Positions 1-8,016 of a DNA stretch of 42,638 bases are shown here, in pieces (within the stretch, counting starts at the first letter, position 1; every line of letters begins with the position of its first letter). The notes under the pieces were generated by a model. That model did no database searches, had not been told where the DNA came from, and saw only the letters and a program-made list of their open reading frames with translations. The translations under genes and the position numbers were made by a program. The DNA comes from Deltaproteobacteria bacterium (GTDB lineage Bacteria; Desulfobacterota; Binatia; UBA12015), in contig VGTK01000027.1 of the NCBI GenBank assembly GCA_016874715.1, positions 1 to 42,638 of the forward strand. The letters are read 5' to 3'.

Positions 1-1
1 C

Positions 2-844
2 GCGAAGGGCACGGCGGACGGCCGCGCGCGCGGCTGGGTGCGCGAGGCGGACGGGCTGTTCGCGAGCGATCGCGCGTCGGAGCCGCGCGTCGCGCACGGC
101 GCCCTCCGCGCGCAGGCGGCGACCGCGGGACAGGAGCTGACGTTCACCTGCGTGCCGCCGGGCACCGGACGTCGCAGCGGCATCGACCGCGACGAGGACG
201 GCTTCGGCGACCGCGACGAGATCGACGCCGGCGCCGACCCGGCGGATCCCTCGAGCACCCCGGTCGGCCCGACGCCGACGCCCGCACCCGGCGGCGACGC
301 GACACGCGTCCGCAGCAGCGGGCTGCGCCTCACCGACGATCTCGAGCCCGCGGGCCGGAAGTCGCTCTGGTTCAAGGCGCGGACGAAAGACGATGGGGCC
401 GGCAACCGGGTCATCGCGCCGAGGCGCGGCGGCACCGCCGATCCGACCGCGACCGGTGCGACGCTGCGCGTGTACGGTGCGGGCGGCACTTCCGACTCGG
501 TGCTCCACGCACTGCCGGCGTCCGGCTGGCGGACGCTCGGCGGGAAGCGCGCGAAGGGCTTCGCGTACCAGGGCCTGCCAGGCGACCCGATCGCGGCGCT
601 CACCGTACGCGACGACCTGATCACGGTGCGCGGCACCGGGAGCTACACGCTCGACGAGCCCGCGCAGGGACGCGTCGCCGTGCATCTGCGCCTCGGCTCC
701 GTGTCGACCGGCAGTGCGTGGTGCGCTGTGGCCGACGCGGACGAGGTCGGGGAGCGCCATTCCACCGCAAAGACCGATCGCCGCGGACGCTTCGTCGGCG
801 AGCCGCAGAGTCCGCCGCCGGCGACCTGCCCGACGCCGCCGTGA
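2..844 (+). CDS. C-terminal part of an exported calcium-repeat protein (5' end outside window)
   Basis: The frame is open to the left edge, so this is the end of a longer protein; a GTG at 38 is not needed as the start. Near the N-terminal end of the visible part is an Asp-rich stretch (DRDEDGFGDRDEIDAGADP) of the thrombospondin type-3/EF-hand-like kind that binds calcium in exported proteins. A short PTPTPAPGG linker follows, then a C-terminal domain of about 170 residues that I do not recognise and that ends in a Pro-rich tail. Such calcium repeats and Thr/Pro linkers are usual at the ends of secreted or surface proteins of deltaproteobacterial-type lineages. The function of the whole protein cannot be told from this fragment. 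A possible hairpin terminator follows the stop, so it may end its own transcript rather than belong to the next cluster. Confidence 0.7.
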   Translation, partial: AKGTADGRARGWVREADGLFASDRASEPRVAHGALRAQAATAGQELTFTCVPPGTGRRSGIDRDEDGFGDRDEIDAGADPADPSSTPVGPTPTPAPGGDATRVRSSGLRLTDDLEPAGRKSLWFKARTKDDGAGNRVIAPRRGGTADPTATGATLRVYGAGGTSDSVLHALPASGWRTLGGKRAKGFAYQGLPGDPIAALTVRDDLITVRGTGSYTLDEPAQGRVAVHLRLGSVSTGSAWCAVADADEVGERHSTAKTDRRGRFVGEPQSPPPATCPTPP

Positions 845-869
845 TCGTCCCGGAGTCGGTGTGGCCGTC

Positions 870-890
870 TGCCGCCGGGCTGCGGCATTT
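870..890 (+). terminator. Possible intrinsic terminator after the partial gene
   Basis: TGCCGC (870-875) and GCGGCA (882-887) form a 6-bp stem with a 6-nt loop, followed by TTT. A longer T run lies at 906-910. The stem is short, so this is a candidate only. Confidence 0.35.
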
Positions 891-969
891 GGTCGCAGGT
901 CGGCTCTTTTTGTGCGGGCGAGCTGGCGCGCGCGCGCGCGAAGTGGTTTTTCTGGCGGCGTTCCACGCC

Positions 970-2025
970 ATGGAGTCGTCGCACCTCCACGCGTGCCGCG
1001 CCCGTAGCCGCGGCGCGATCGCCGCGCTGCTCGCGGCACTGCTGCTCGCCGTCGCCCTTGCGCCCGCGACCGCCCGAGCCTGCGACGTGTGCGCCATCTA
1101 CTCGGCCACCGAGTATCGTGACGCGCGCCGCGGGCTCCGGCTCGGCGTCGCCGAGCAGTTCACCGACTACGGCACGCTGTACGTGAACGGACAGGAGACG
1201 GCGAACGTCGGCGACCAGCAGCTGCGGAGCTCGATCACGCAGTTCTTCGCTTCGTACAACTTTCTGCCGACCCTCTCCGCGCAGCTCACCCTGCCGTACA
1301 TCTACCGCAAGTACCGGCGCGTCGAGGGCGGCGACAAGGTGGTCGATGGCAACGTGAACGGCATCGGCGACATGTCGCTGCTCGGGCGCTGGACCGCGTG
1401 GAGCCACGTCGACGAGGAGATGGTGCTGCGTTTCACACTGCTCGGCGGCGTCAAGTTCCCGACCGGCAGCTCGTCCGAGCTCGAGGAGGAGGCGCTCGAG
1501 GGCGGCGACGAGGAGAACCTGCCCGCGGGGCTCGCGCGCCCCGCGCACGGCGCGGTCGACCCCGGGGGGGGCGTGCCCAACGCGATCGGTGGCGACAACC
1601 TCACGCTGGGCTCGGGCTCCTACGACGGCATCGTCGGCGGCTCGTTCTTCTGGAGCTGGAACAGGCTCTTCCTGTCGATGATCGGGCAGTACTCGATCCG
1701 CTCGACGGGTTCCTTCGACTACCGCTTCGCGAATAGCCTGTTCTGGTTCGTCGGTCCGGGCGCCTACCTGATCACCGACCACGCCTACACACTGGCCCTG
1801 CAGGGGGTGGTGTCGGGCGACACCAAGGGCAACGACCGGGTCGGCGACGACGTCGTCGAGGGCAGCGCCGAGACCGACGTCTTCTGCGGACCCGCGCTGG
1901 GATTTACCTGGGAGTCGAACCTGGCGGCGGAAGTAGCGGTGGACATCCCCTTCGTGCGCAGCGCGTCGGGCGTGGCGCTGGTGCCCGACTACCGCATCCG
2001 CGCGGCCCTGAGCTGGCAGTTCTGA
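970..2025 (+). CDS. Exported outer-membrane beta-barrel protein with N-terminal CxxC
   Basis: About 351 residues from the ATG at 970. This start gives a clean signal peptide (Arg-rich n-region, Ala/Leu core, ATARA cleavage site); the frame is open upstream, but starting earlier would bury the signal. The predicted mature protein begins CDVC (C38, C41), a CxxC that could bind metal or haem or form a disulfide. The rest alternates polar and aromatic/hydrophobic residues as in beta-strands, with Gly-rich turns, and ends in an aromatic (RAALSWQF). A C-terminal Phe is the usual Bam-recognition signal of outer-membrane barrels. It resembles the Phenol_MetA_deg/transporter-like barrel families in style, but the exact family is uncertain. 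It is the first gene of a co-directional run and is 1 to 52 nt from the next gene depending on that start, so it probably shares its transcript. Confidence 0.7.
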   Translation: MESSHLHACRARSRGAIAALLAALLLAVALAPATARACDVCAIYSATEYRDARRGLRLGVAEQFTDYGTLYVNGQETANVGDQQLRSSITQFFASYNFLPTLSAQLTLPYIYRKYRRVEGGDKVVDGNVNGIGDMSLLGRWTAWSHVDEEMVLRFTLLGGVKFPTGSSSELEEEALEGGDEENLPAGLARPAHGAVDPGGGVPNAIGGDNLTLGSGSYDGIVGGSFFWSWNRLFLSMIGQYSIRSTGSFDYRFANSLFWFVGPGAYLITDHAYTLALQGVVSGDTKGNDRVGDDVVEGSAETDVFCGPALGFTWESNLAAEVAVDIPFVRSASGVALVPDYRIRAALSWQF

Positions 2026-2077
2026 GATGCGGCACCAGTCCCACACGCCGGTGTGCGTCCGGCGGCACGGAGCGGCG

Positions 2078-2653
2078 ATGCGCGGCGATCGAACGGATCA
2101 TGGCGTCGGCACGCGCGCGTGCGTGCTGATCGTCGCGGCGGCGCTCGTGTTCGTCGCCGGCTGCGGCTTCGGCGACAAGCCGGACCTGCCGCCGATCTAT
2201 CCGGAGGACCTCGTGGTGGGATCGTCGCAGCCCGGCGGCGGCGCGATCACGCTGTTCTTCGACTTCGCGGAGCAGGTGCCGCTGACGCGCTCGGCGACGC
2301 TCGGGCCTCTGGTGCTGTACTCGAACATCGACCCCGCGTTCGACGGGACGCTCGAGGACGATCCCGACGTCCCGAGCTACGTCCTCGCGGCCGAGATTCC
2401 GCTGACCGTCGAGCTGGTGGCGATCGACGACGGTGCGTCGGCGCGCTTCGACGAGACGGTGCTGTCAGCGCCCGGCGACACGGCCGAGTTCACGATGGGG
2501 CCGGGCGGGCACTTCCACCCGGAGTGGCGCGTGGTCGCCCCCGAGGGGGCCGTTCCGGAGCCGCACACGGTGTCGTTCCGGGTCGGCGACGCGAGCGGGC
2601 GCTACGGGTCGTCCACTGTCTACACGCTCACTCTGGTCGTCACCGACCCCTGA
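2078..2653 (+). CDS. Lipoprotein with HxHPxW motif, paralogue of the protein at 5533
   Basis: About 191 residues from the ATG at 2078, chosen because GGAG at 2069-2072 lies 5 nt ahead and the signal peptide then has normal length; an in-frame ATG at 2027 would add 17 residues. The lipobox FVAGC puts the lipidated Cys at residue 29. The mature domain looks like an all-beta fold. It contains the motif HFHPEW (H145, H147, P148, W150). The same arrangement occurs as HQHPTW in the protein at 5533, and both also share a G-x-LxxxFDFA/YDFA-like strand, an LYS...P.FD segment and a final VYTLxLV/VYTVVL strand. They are therefore paralogues flanking the di-heme gene. Function is unknown; a metal-binding or modifiable Trp/His site is an inference. 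Confidence 0.75.
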   Translation: MRGDRTDHGVGTRACVLIVAAALVFVAGCGFGDKPDLPPIYPEDLVVGSSQPGGGAITLFFDFAEQVPLTRSATLGPLVLYSNIDPAFDGTLEDDPDVPSYVLAAEIPLTVELVAIDDGASARFDETVLSAPGDTAEFTMGPGGHFHPEWRVVAPEGAVPEPHTVSFRVGDASGRYGSSTVYTLTLVVTDP

Positions 2654-2709
2654 CCCGGGGCTCTCGCGCCGACGTTCGCGGCGCCGCCTGCAACGAGCGG
2701 CCCGGCACG

Positions 2710-2801
2710 TGCGACGCTGTGTCGCATTCTCCGGCCGCTCCGGCATGGCTACGGGAGCTGTAGCCCGCTCCGTCGCGGGCACCGCCGGCCATCGTGCCGG
2801 C
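2710..2801 (+). repeat. Inverted repeats upstream of the exported-protein gene at 2821
   Basis: The gap before the next gene holds TGCGAC-N5-GTCGCA (2710-2726) and GCCGGC-N6-GCCGGC (2784-2801). They could be an operator or RNA hairpins for differential expression within the cluster. No clear sigma-70 hexamer pair was found here. Confidence 0.3.
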
Positions 2802-2820
2802 GACAGATTCCGGAGGAGAC

Positions 2821-3522
2821 ATGCGCATTCGTCACCGCGCGGCCGTGGCCGCAGCCGTCGTGCTGGCCCTCGCGAGCGGTCCGGCTGTCGCCCACGACGG
2901 CGTGCCGGGCGGACACCTCGGCAACGGCATTCTGAGCTTCGCGGACGCCACGCCAGGGCTCGGCATCAGCTACGAGTGGACCCTGTCGCTGCTGCCCAAG
3001 GAGAAGGCCGTCTTCGTGTGGTACGTCGGCGCGAAGAGCTGGAGCGAGCCCAGCAACCCGGTCGACCTCAAGGGCTGGACGCACACCTCGAACTGGGTCG
3101 CGATCGAGCTCGAGGAGCCGGCAGCGCTGACCATCACCGTCGAGCGCCAGCCGGGCGTCGTCTACCACGCGGCGGGGCTGCCGTCGCTCGCGCGCGGCTC
3201 GCTGGTGCCGGCGCTGTCGCTCTACTCCGGCTGGGACGACACCACGGCCTTCGAGGACCACACGTTCAACAACGCGGGCAACTTCTGGTCGACGATCCAG
3301 TTCCTCGGTAACCAGCCGAACACGCCCAACAAGAAGAACGTCGCGAAGACGAAGATCAGCTACAAGACGAAGAAGCTGCCGGCGGGCAAGTACAGCCTCG
3401 TCATCGGCGGCAACCCGCCGCCGATCGCGAGCTACCCGGCGGGGAACTGCGACATCGCCGACCCGGTCTGCCACGACTACACGGGCCCGCACGGCTATCG
3501 CGCGACGATCCAGGCGAAGTAG
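2821..3522 (+). CDS. Small exported protein with predicted N-terminal histidine
   Basis: 233 residues. The start is fixed by a strong Shine-Dalgarno (GGAGGAG) ending 3 nt before the ATG. The signal peptide ends in AVA, so cleavage would leave His25 as residue 1 of the mature protein (HDGVPGGH...). The body is rich in Trp, Tyr and Gly and reads as a beta-sandwich. A Lys-rich segment lies near residues 165-180, and there are two Cys near the C-terminus (CDIADPVCHDY). I do not recognise a family. An N-terminal His plus other His residues is what copper histidine-brace proteins use, but the rest of the fold cannot be confirmed by eye. It ends 15 nt before the di-heme gene, so the two are very likely co-transcribed and co-acting in the periplasm. 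Confidence 0.7.
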   Translation: MRIRHRAAVAAAVVLALASGPAVAHDGVPGGHLGNGILSFADATPGLGISYEWTLSLLPKEKAVFVWYVGAKSWSEPSNPVDLKGWTHTSNWVAIELEEPAALTITVERQPGVVYHAAGLPSLARGSLVPALSLYSGWDDTTAFEDHTFNNAGNFWSTIQFLGNQPNTPNKKNVAKTKISYKTKKLPAGKYSLVIGGNPPPIASYPAGNCDIADPVCHDYTGPHGYRATIQAK

Positions 3523-3537
3523 CGCGTCGGCACCGCC

Positions 3538-5439
3538 ATGATCTCCTCGTCCCCGGCCACGCGGCGTGCCTTGCGTCGCTCCGGCCTCGCCCTCGTGCTG
3601 GTCGTCGTGACGCTCGGCGCCGCGCCGGCGCGCGCACAGTCCGACCCGGCACGCACGGCATCGCTGAAGACGGTGCCCGTGCCGGAGCCGGCGAACCTCG
3701 CCGACTTCGTGCGCGACCGCGAGGCCGCGATCGCCCTCGGCAAGGCGCTGTTCTGGGACATGCAGATCGGCAGCGACGGTGTGCAGGCGTGCGCCACCTG
3801 CCACTTCCACGCCGGCGCCGACAGCCGCTCGCGCAATCAGCTGAACCCTGGAGCGCGCCGCGTGCTCGGCGACGGCTCCGCCGATCCCGACGACGCGTTC
3901 GCGGACCCGCTGCGCGTCAATCAGCAGCTCGCGGCGGCGGACTTCCCGCTGTCGCCGTGGTCGAACGATGTCGTCGGCTCGCAGGAGCTGCCGCTGCTCG
4001 ACTTCGCCGGCCTTTCTCGGGACGGCGACGACCGGCTGGTCGGGCTGCCCGATCCGGACGGCTTTCGCGCCGACGGGCTGAACGTCCGCCGCGTCACGCC
4101 GCGCAACGCACCGACCGTGGTCAACGCGGTGTTCAACGACCGCAACTTCTGGGACGGCCGCGCCGCGAGTACGTTCAATGGCGTCAACCACCTCGGCGAC
4201 GGTGACCCGGACGCGCGCCTCTACCGCGCCGACGACCCGCGCCAGCCGCGGCCGGTCGAGGTGCGCCTGCCGCAGTCGAGCCTGGCCTCGCAGGCGCTCG
4301 GCCCGCCGCTGAGCCTCGAGATGTCCGGGCAGGGCCGGACGCTGGCCGAGATCGCGGCCAAGCTCGCGCGCGGCACGCGCGACACCGAGCGGCGCGTCCG
4401 CAAGCTGCGCCCGCTGGCGAAGCAGCTCGTCCACCCGGAGGATTCCGTGCTCGGCCGCCTGAGCGCGTGGCCGCGCCCGGGGCTGCGCGTCAAGCGTTAC
4501 GAGCAGATGATCCGCGACGCGTTCCACCCGCGCTGGTGGCGCTCGCCGAAGCTGATCCGCGTCGCCGCCGACGGCACGACCACCGTCGTCGATCGCAAGG
4601 ACGGCGATCCGGGCACGATCGAGTATACGCTGCTGCAGCACAACTTCGGGCTCTTCTTCGGGCTCGCGATCCAGATGTACGAGGCGACGCTGGTCGCGGA
4701 CGACTCGCCGTGGGACCGCTTCATGGACGGCGACGCGGACGCCGTATCTCCGCTCGTGATCGAGGGCGCGGACGTGTTCCGCAGCCAGGCGCGCGGTCGC
4801 TGCATCAACTGCCACGAGGAGGCGGAGATGACCGGCGCGTCGGTGCGGCGCGTGGCGCAGAGCCCGACGCGCATCCGCGAGGGGCAGGCGCTCGACCGCG
4901 GCTTCAACAACATCGGCGTGCTGCCGACCTTCGAGGATCCGGGCGTCGGCGGGCGCGACGCCCTCGGCAAGTGGCTGTCGAGCGTGCGCCGGCTCGCGGT
5001 GCCGCCCGCGGAGCCGTTCGCGGTCGACGGCGCGGTGAAGGTGCCGGGTCTGCGCAACGTCGAGCTCACGGCGCCGTACTTCCGCAATGGCGGCATGCTC
5101 ACGCTCCGTCAGGTGCTCGAGTTCTACTCGCGTGGCGGCGACGTGCGGCCGCAGCGTACGCTCGACGGCACTCTCGTGATCGCGCCGCTGAACGTCCTGA
5201 ACAACACCGAGCACGAGCTCGACGCGCTCGAGGCGTTCCTGCGCGCGCTCACCGACGAGCGCGTGCGCTTCCGGCGCGCGCCGTTCGACCACCCGCAGCT
5301 CTTCGTGCCGGATGGGCACGGGGAAGACGAATCCGACCTGCGCGACGACGGCCGCGGCATCGCGGTCGATCGGCTGCGTGAGATCCCCGCGGTGGGGCGC
5401 TCCGGCGGCCCGTCGCTGGCGAATTTTCTCGAGGAGTAG
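3538..5439 (+). CDS. MauG/CcpA-family di-heme c-type cytochrome (long form)
   Basis: 633 residues, starting at ATG with a signal peptide ending ARA. Two haem c sites are visible: CATCH at 85-89 and CINCH at 422-426. Family landmarks lie between and after them: a NAPTVVNAVFN...FWDGRAAS segment (FWDGR at 204-208) and VPGLRNVELTAPYFRNGG near residue 500. Bacterial di-heme peroxidases reduce hydrogen peroxide; MauG and MbnH relatives use peroxide to oxidise Trp residues of a partner protein. Here the two haem sites are about 337 residues apart, roughly twice the usual distance, so there is a large inserted region of unknown role. It sits between two HxHPxW paralogues, which makes them its likely substrates or partners. 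Whether it acts as peroxidase or as a modifying enzyme cannot be told from sequence. Confidence 0.85.
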   Translation: MISSSPATRRALRRSGLALVLVVVTLGAAPARAQSDPARTASLKTVPVPEPANLADFVRDREAAIALGKALFWDMQIGSDGVQACATCHFHAGADSRSRNQLNPGARRVLGDGSADPDDAFADPLRVNQQLAAADFPLSPWSNDVVGSQELPLLDFAGLSRDGDDRLVGLPDPDGFRADGLNVRRVTPRNAPTVVNAVFNDRNFWDGRAASTFNGVNHLGDGDPDARLYRADDPRQPRPVEVRLPQSSLASQALGPPLSLEMSGQGRTLAEIAAKLARGTRDTERRVRKLRPLAKQLVHPEDSVLGRLSAWPRPGLRVKRYEQMIRDAFHPRWWRSPKLIRVAADGTTTVVDRKDGDPGTIEYTLLQHNFGLFFGLAIQMYEATLVADDSPWDRFMDGDADAVSPLVIEGADVFRSQARGRCINCHEEAEMTGASVRRVAQSPTRIREGQALDRGFNNIGVLPTFEDPGVGGRDALGKWLSSVRRLAVPPAEPFAVDGAVKVPGLRNVELTAPYFRNGGMLTLRQVLEFYSRGGDVRPQRTLDGTLVIAPLNVLNNTEHELDALEAFLRALTDERVRFRRAPFDHPQLFVPDGHGEDESDLRDDGRGIAVDRLREIPAVGRSGGPSLANFLEE

Positions 5440-5532
5440 CGGACGGGCGCGAGCGGCCGACGTCGTGCGACAAGATGACGCATGTCGGGGCAGGGCGGAC
5501 GCGCGCTACCTGTACCGTCCCGGAGGATCGTG

Positions 5533-6543
5533 ATGACGCAGAACATTCCAATGCGTGCCCTGCTGCCGATGCTGGCGGCCGTTCTGACTCTCGCCGGCGC
5601 GGGCAGCGCGCGCGCGCACGGCACCGGCCGCTCGATGCTCCTCGGCTCGACCGCGGACGGCAGCGGCGCGCTCAAGCTGGCGTACGACTTCGCCAGCGCG
5701 CAGCAGGTCTCGTTCTCGCTGCAGATCGGCCCGACCGCGCTCTACTCGGCGCTCGTGCCGTCGTTCGACTCGATCGCGGCCGACGATCCGACCAACGGAC
5801 TGTTCGCGCTCAACGCGGGCGTGACGGTGCGGGTCGAGCTCACGGCCTTCGAGCCCGGCAAGACGTCGATGAACGTCAACGGGACGACGCTCGACACCAT
5901 CGGTGAGTCGACGGTCATCGGAGCGGGGCCGAACTTCCACCAGCACCCGACGTGGCAGCTGCTCCTTTCCCTGCCGGCGGGCGAGCACGGCAGCGGCAGC
6001 CTGTCGTTCAAGCTGACCACGACCGCGGCCGGGTACTCGGCATCGCAGGTCTACACGGTCGTGCTGTCGAACGCGCACCTCGCACCGCCGTCGCTGCTCA
6101 CCTCCGAGTACGACAAGGCGGCGGTCGCCTGTCAGGCGACGGTCGGCAAGGAGGACCGGAAGCTGGTGGCGACGAAGCTCACCCAGCTCGGAAAGTGCCT
6201 CGACAAGCTGTTCGCGCTGAGCGCGAAGGAGTCCATCTCGCCGCCCGTGAGTCTGACGACGGCGCAGAAGGCCGCGGACAAGGCCTGCAACCAGGCGCTG
6301 GTCGACAAGCTCGACGACGCGCTCGCCGGCGCCGCGGCGAAGATCGACAAGGCCTGCGGCTCGCTCGGCTCCGCCGACTACGACGCGAACCTGATCGCCA
6401 CGCACCTCGACTACGTCGACTGCCGCGCAGAGCAGATCCTCGGCGCCGGCTACGGCGGCGCGATCCCGGAGCTCGCGGCGTACGACATCGGCGGGACGCC
6501 GCTGTCCGAGTTCTTCCCCTGCCTCGGCGGAACGACTCGCTGA
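5533..6543 (+). CDS. Exported HxHPxW protein with Cys-containing helical C-terminal module
   Basis: 336 residues from the ATG at 5533, preceded by GGAGG six nt upstream; an earlier in-frame start would not fit the signal peptide. Cleavage after SARA would leave His29 as the first mature residue (HGTGRS). Residues about 30-190 match the lipoprotein at 2078 and carry HQHPTW (H136, H138, P139, W141). A second module from about residue 195 to the end is Lys/Ala-rich, predicted helical, and has six Cys (in VACQ, GKC, KACN, KACG, VDC, FPC); the lipoprotein lacks it. The first half is the better candidate for metal binding or for modification by the adjacent di-heme enzyme. The second half could be a disulfide-stabilised helical bundle. 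Function is not known. Confidence 0.75.
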   Translation: MTQNIPMRALLPMLAAVLTLAGAGSARAHGTGRSMLLGSTADGSGALKLAYDFASAQQVSFSLQIGPTALYSALVPSFDSIAADDPTNGLFALNAGVTVRVELTAFEPGKTSMNVNGTTLDTIGESTVIGAGPNFHQHPTWQLLLSLPAGEHGSGSLSFKLTTTAAGYSASQVYTVVLSNAHLAPPSLLTSEYDKAAVACQATVGKEDRKLVATKLTQLGKCLDKLFALSAKESISPPVSLTTAQKAADKACNQALVDKLDDALAGAAAKIDKACGSLGSADYDANLIATHLDYVDCRAEQILGAGYGGAIPELAAYDIGGTPLSEFFPCLGGTTR

Positions 6544-6645
6544 TCGGCAGGGTGCGGGCACCTGCGGGCGGGGGCGCGGTGACCCACCGCCACTCCGCCG
6601 TACCGGGTGGCGTGCGCGGCCGGCGAAGCGCTATGCCCCGATGCG

Positions 6646-8016
6646 ATGCCTGCACCGGTCGATCATGCGTCCGCGATGCCGGATCTGCCGCCTGACGTGC
6701 GAGGTCCCGGGGTGACGAGCCGCATCAACCTGACCTGGCTCCTCTGGCTGCGCTGGGGGGCGGCCGCGGGTCAGCTCGCGATCATCGCCTTCGCGACGCT
6801 CGGGCTCGGGGTCGAGCTCGAGCTGGTGCCGCTGCTGGTGCTGGTCGGGGTCGGCATCGCGAGCAACGCCGCCTGCACCCGGTGGCTGCGCCGCGCGGAC
6901 GAGGTGCCCGAGGGGCTGATCGCGGCGCTGATGGCGCTCGACGTGCTGATCCTGACGGGCCTCTTCTACTTCAGCGGCGGCGCGTCGAACCCGTTCAGCT
7001 CGATCTACCTCGTCAACCTCGCGCTCGCCGCGGTGGTGCTGCGCCCGCTCTGGACCTGGACGCTGGTCGTGCTGTCGATGGGCTGCTTCGCGGCGCTGTT
7101 CCTCGTGCCGGTCGACGGCGGCCACGCGGGCCACGCCGGACACGGCATGGGCGGCTCGGCCGACGAGCTCCGGCTGCACCTCGAGGGCATGTGGCTCGCC
7201 TTCGCGCTCGGTGCGACCTTCATCGTCTACTTCGTGCACCGCGTGGCGCGCGCGCTCGCCGAGCGCGAGCACGAGCTGCAGTCGGCGCGCGAGGCGACGG
7301 TCCGCGCCGAGCGGCTCGCTTCGCTGGCGACGCTCGCGGCCGGCGCGGCGCACGAGCTCGCGACGCCGCTGTCGGTGATCGCGGTCGTCGCGCGCGAGCT
7401 CGAGCGCTCGCTCGCGAAGGCCGAGGTCGACGAGGGGGCACGCAGCGATGTCGGCCTGATTCGCGAGCAGGTCGAGCGCTGCCGCGAGATCCTGCTGCAG
7501 CTGTCCGCCGACGCGGGGGCGAGTACCGGCGAGGACTTCGCCGCGGTCGCCATCGAGGGCGTCGTCGAGACCGCGCTGAACGGCCTCGACGGTGCACCGG
7601 ACGTCGAGGTCGCGCTGCCGCCACCGGGCGGGCCGGAGCTGGTGATCCCGGTGCGTGCGGTCGGTCAGGCGCTGCACGCGCTGGTCAAGAATGCGGTCGA
7701 GGCGTCCGGCGGGCCGCAGGGCGTCCGCGTTTCCGCGCAGCTCGAGGGCACGCGCTGGCGCATCGAGGTATGCGACCGGGGGCACGGCATGTCGAGTGAG
7801 GTGCTGGCGCGCGCCATGGAGCCGTTCTTCACCACCAAGGCGCCGGGCAAGGGCATGGGCCTCGGCCTGTTCCTCTGCCGCGACGTCATCGAACGCGTCG
7901 GTGGTCGTCTCGCGATCCGCTCCGAGCCCGACGCGGGAACGGTCGCCGTGGTCCACCTGCCGGCCGGGGCGCAGTCGCGACACGAACGCGCGACGCCGGC
8001 GCGGAGTGCGGCATGA
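6646..8016 (+). CDS. regB: RegB/PrrB/ActS-family redox sensor histidine kinase
   Basis: About 456 residues; the ATG at 6646 is the most upstream reasonable start, and GTG 6712 is an alternative. The N-terminal half has about six membrane segments. It contains SGGASNPF (G111-F117), matching the GGxxNPF quinone-sensing motif of RegB, and a His/Gly-rich loop near residues 160-170. The H-box reads LAAGAAHELATPL with the phosphorylated His at 236, which is the distinctive RegB H-box. A Cys in EQVERCREIL (C279) occupies the place of the redox-active Cys of RegB. The C-terminal ATPase has N, G1 (CDRGHGM) and G2 (GKGMGLGL) boxes. RegB/RegA pairs switch respiration, energy and carbon metabolism according to quinone redox state. 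The stop overlaps the next ATG, so it is in an operon with its partner. Confidence 0.92.
   Translation: MPAPVDHASAMPDLPPDVRGPGVTSRINLTWLLWLRWGAAAGQLAIIAFATLGLGVELELVPLLVLVGVGIASNAACTRWLRRADEVPEGLIAALMALDVLILTGLFYFSGGASNPFSSIYLVNLALAAVVLRPLWTWTLVVLSMGCFAALFLVPVDGGHAGHAGHGMGGSADELRLHLEGMWLAFALGATFIVYFVHRVARALAEREHELQSAREATVRAERLASLATLAAGAAHELATPLSVIAVVARELERSLAKAEVDEGARSDVGLIREQVERCREILLQLSADAGASTGEDFAAVAIEGVVETALNGLDGAPDVEVALPPPGGPELVIPVRAVGQALHALVKNAVEASGGPQGVRVSAQLEGTRWRIEVCDRGHGMSSEVLARAMEPFFTTKAPGKGMGLGLFLCRDVIERVGGRLAIRSEPDAGTVAVVHLPAGAQSRHERATPARSAA

Noticed and set aside
926..938. Alternating GCGCGCGCGCGCG tract
   Set aside because: Short and expected by chance in DNA of this composition; no evidence for a repeat element.
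643..2046. 467-residue minus-strand frame antisense to the beta-barrel gene
   Set aside because: Arg/His-rich composition and no start or family; a mirror of the GC3-biased plus-strand gene.
2749..5319. 856-residue open frame antisense to the di-heme gene
   Set aside because: Arg/Val/Glu-rich shadow with no domain; the plus strand has two haem motifs and a signal peptide.
970..6543. Classical methanobactin or metallo-mystery-pair operon
   Set aside because: The partner proteins lack the four-Cys or MbnP sequence pattern, and no precursor peptide, MbnB/MbnC or TonB receptor is present.
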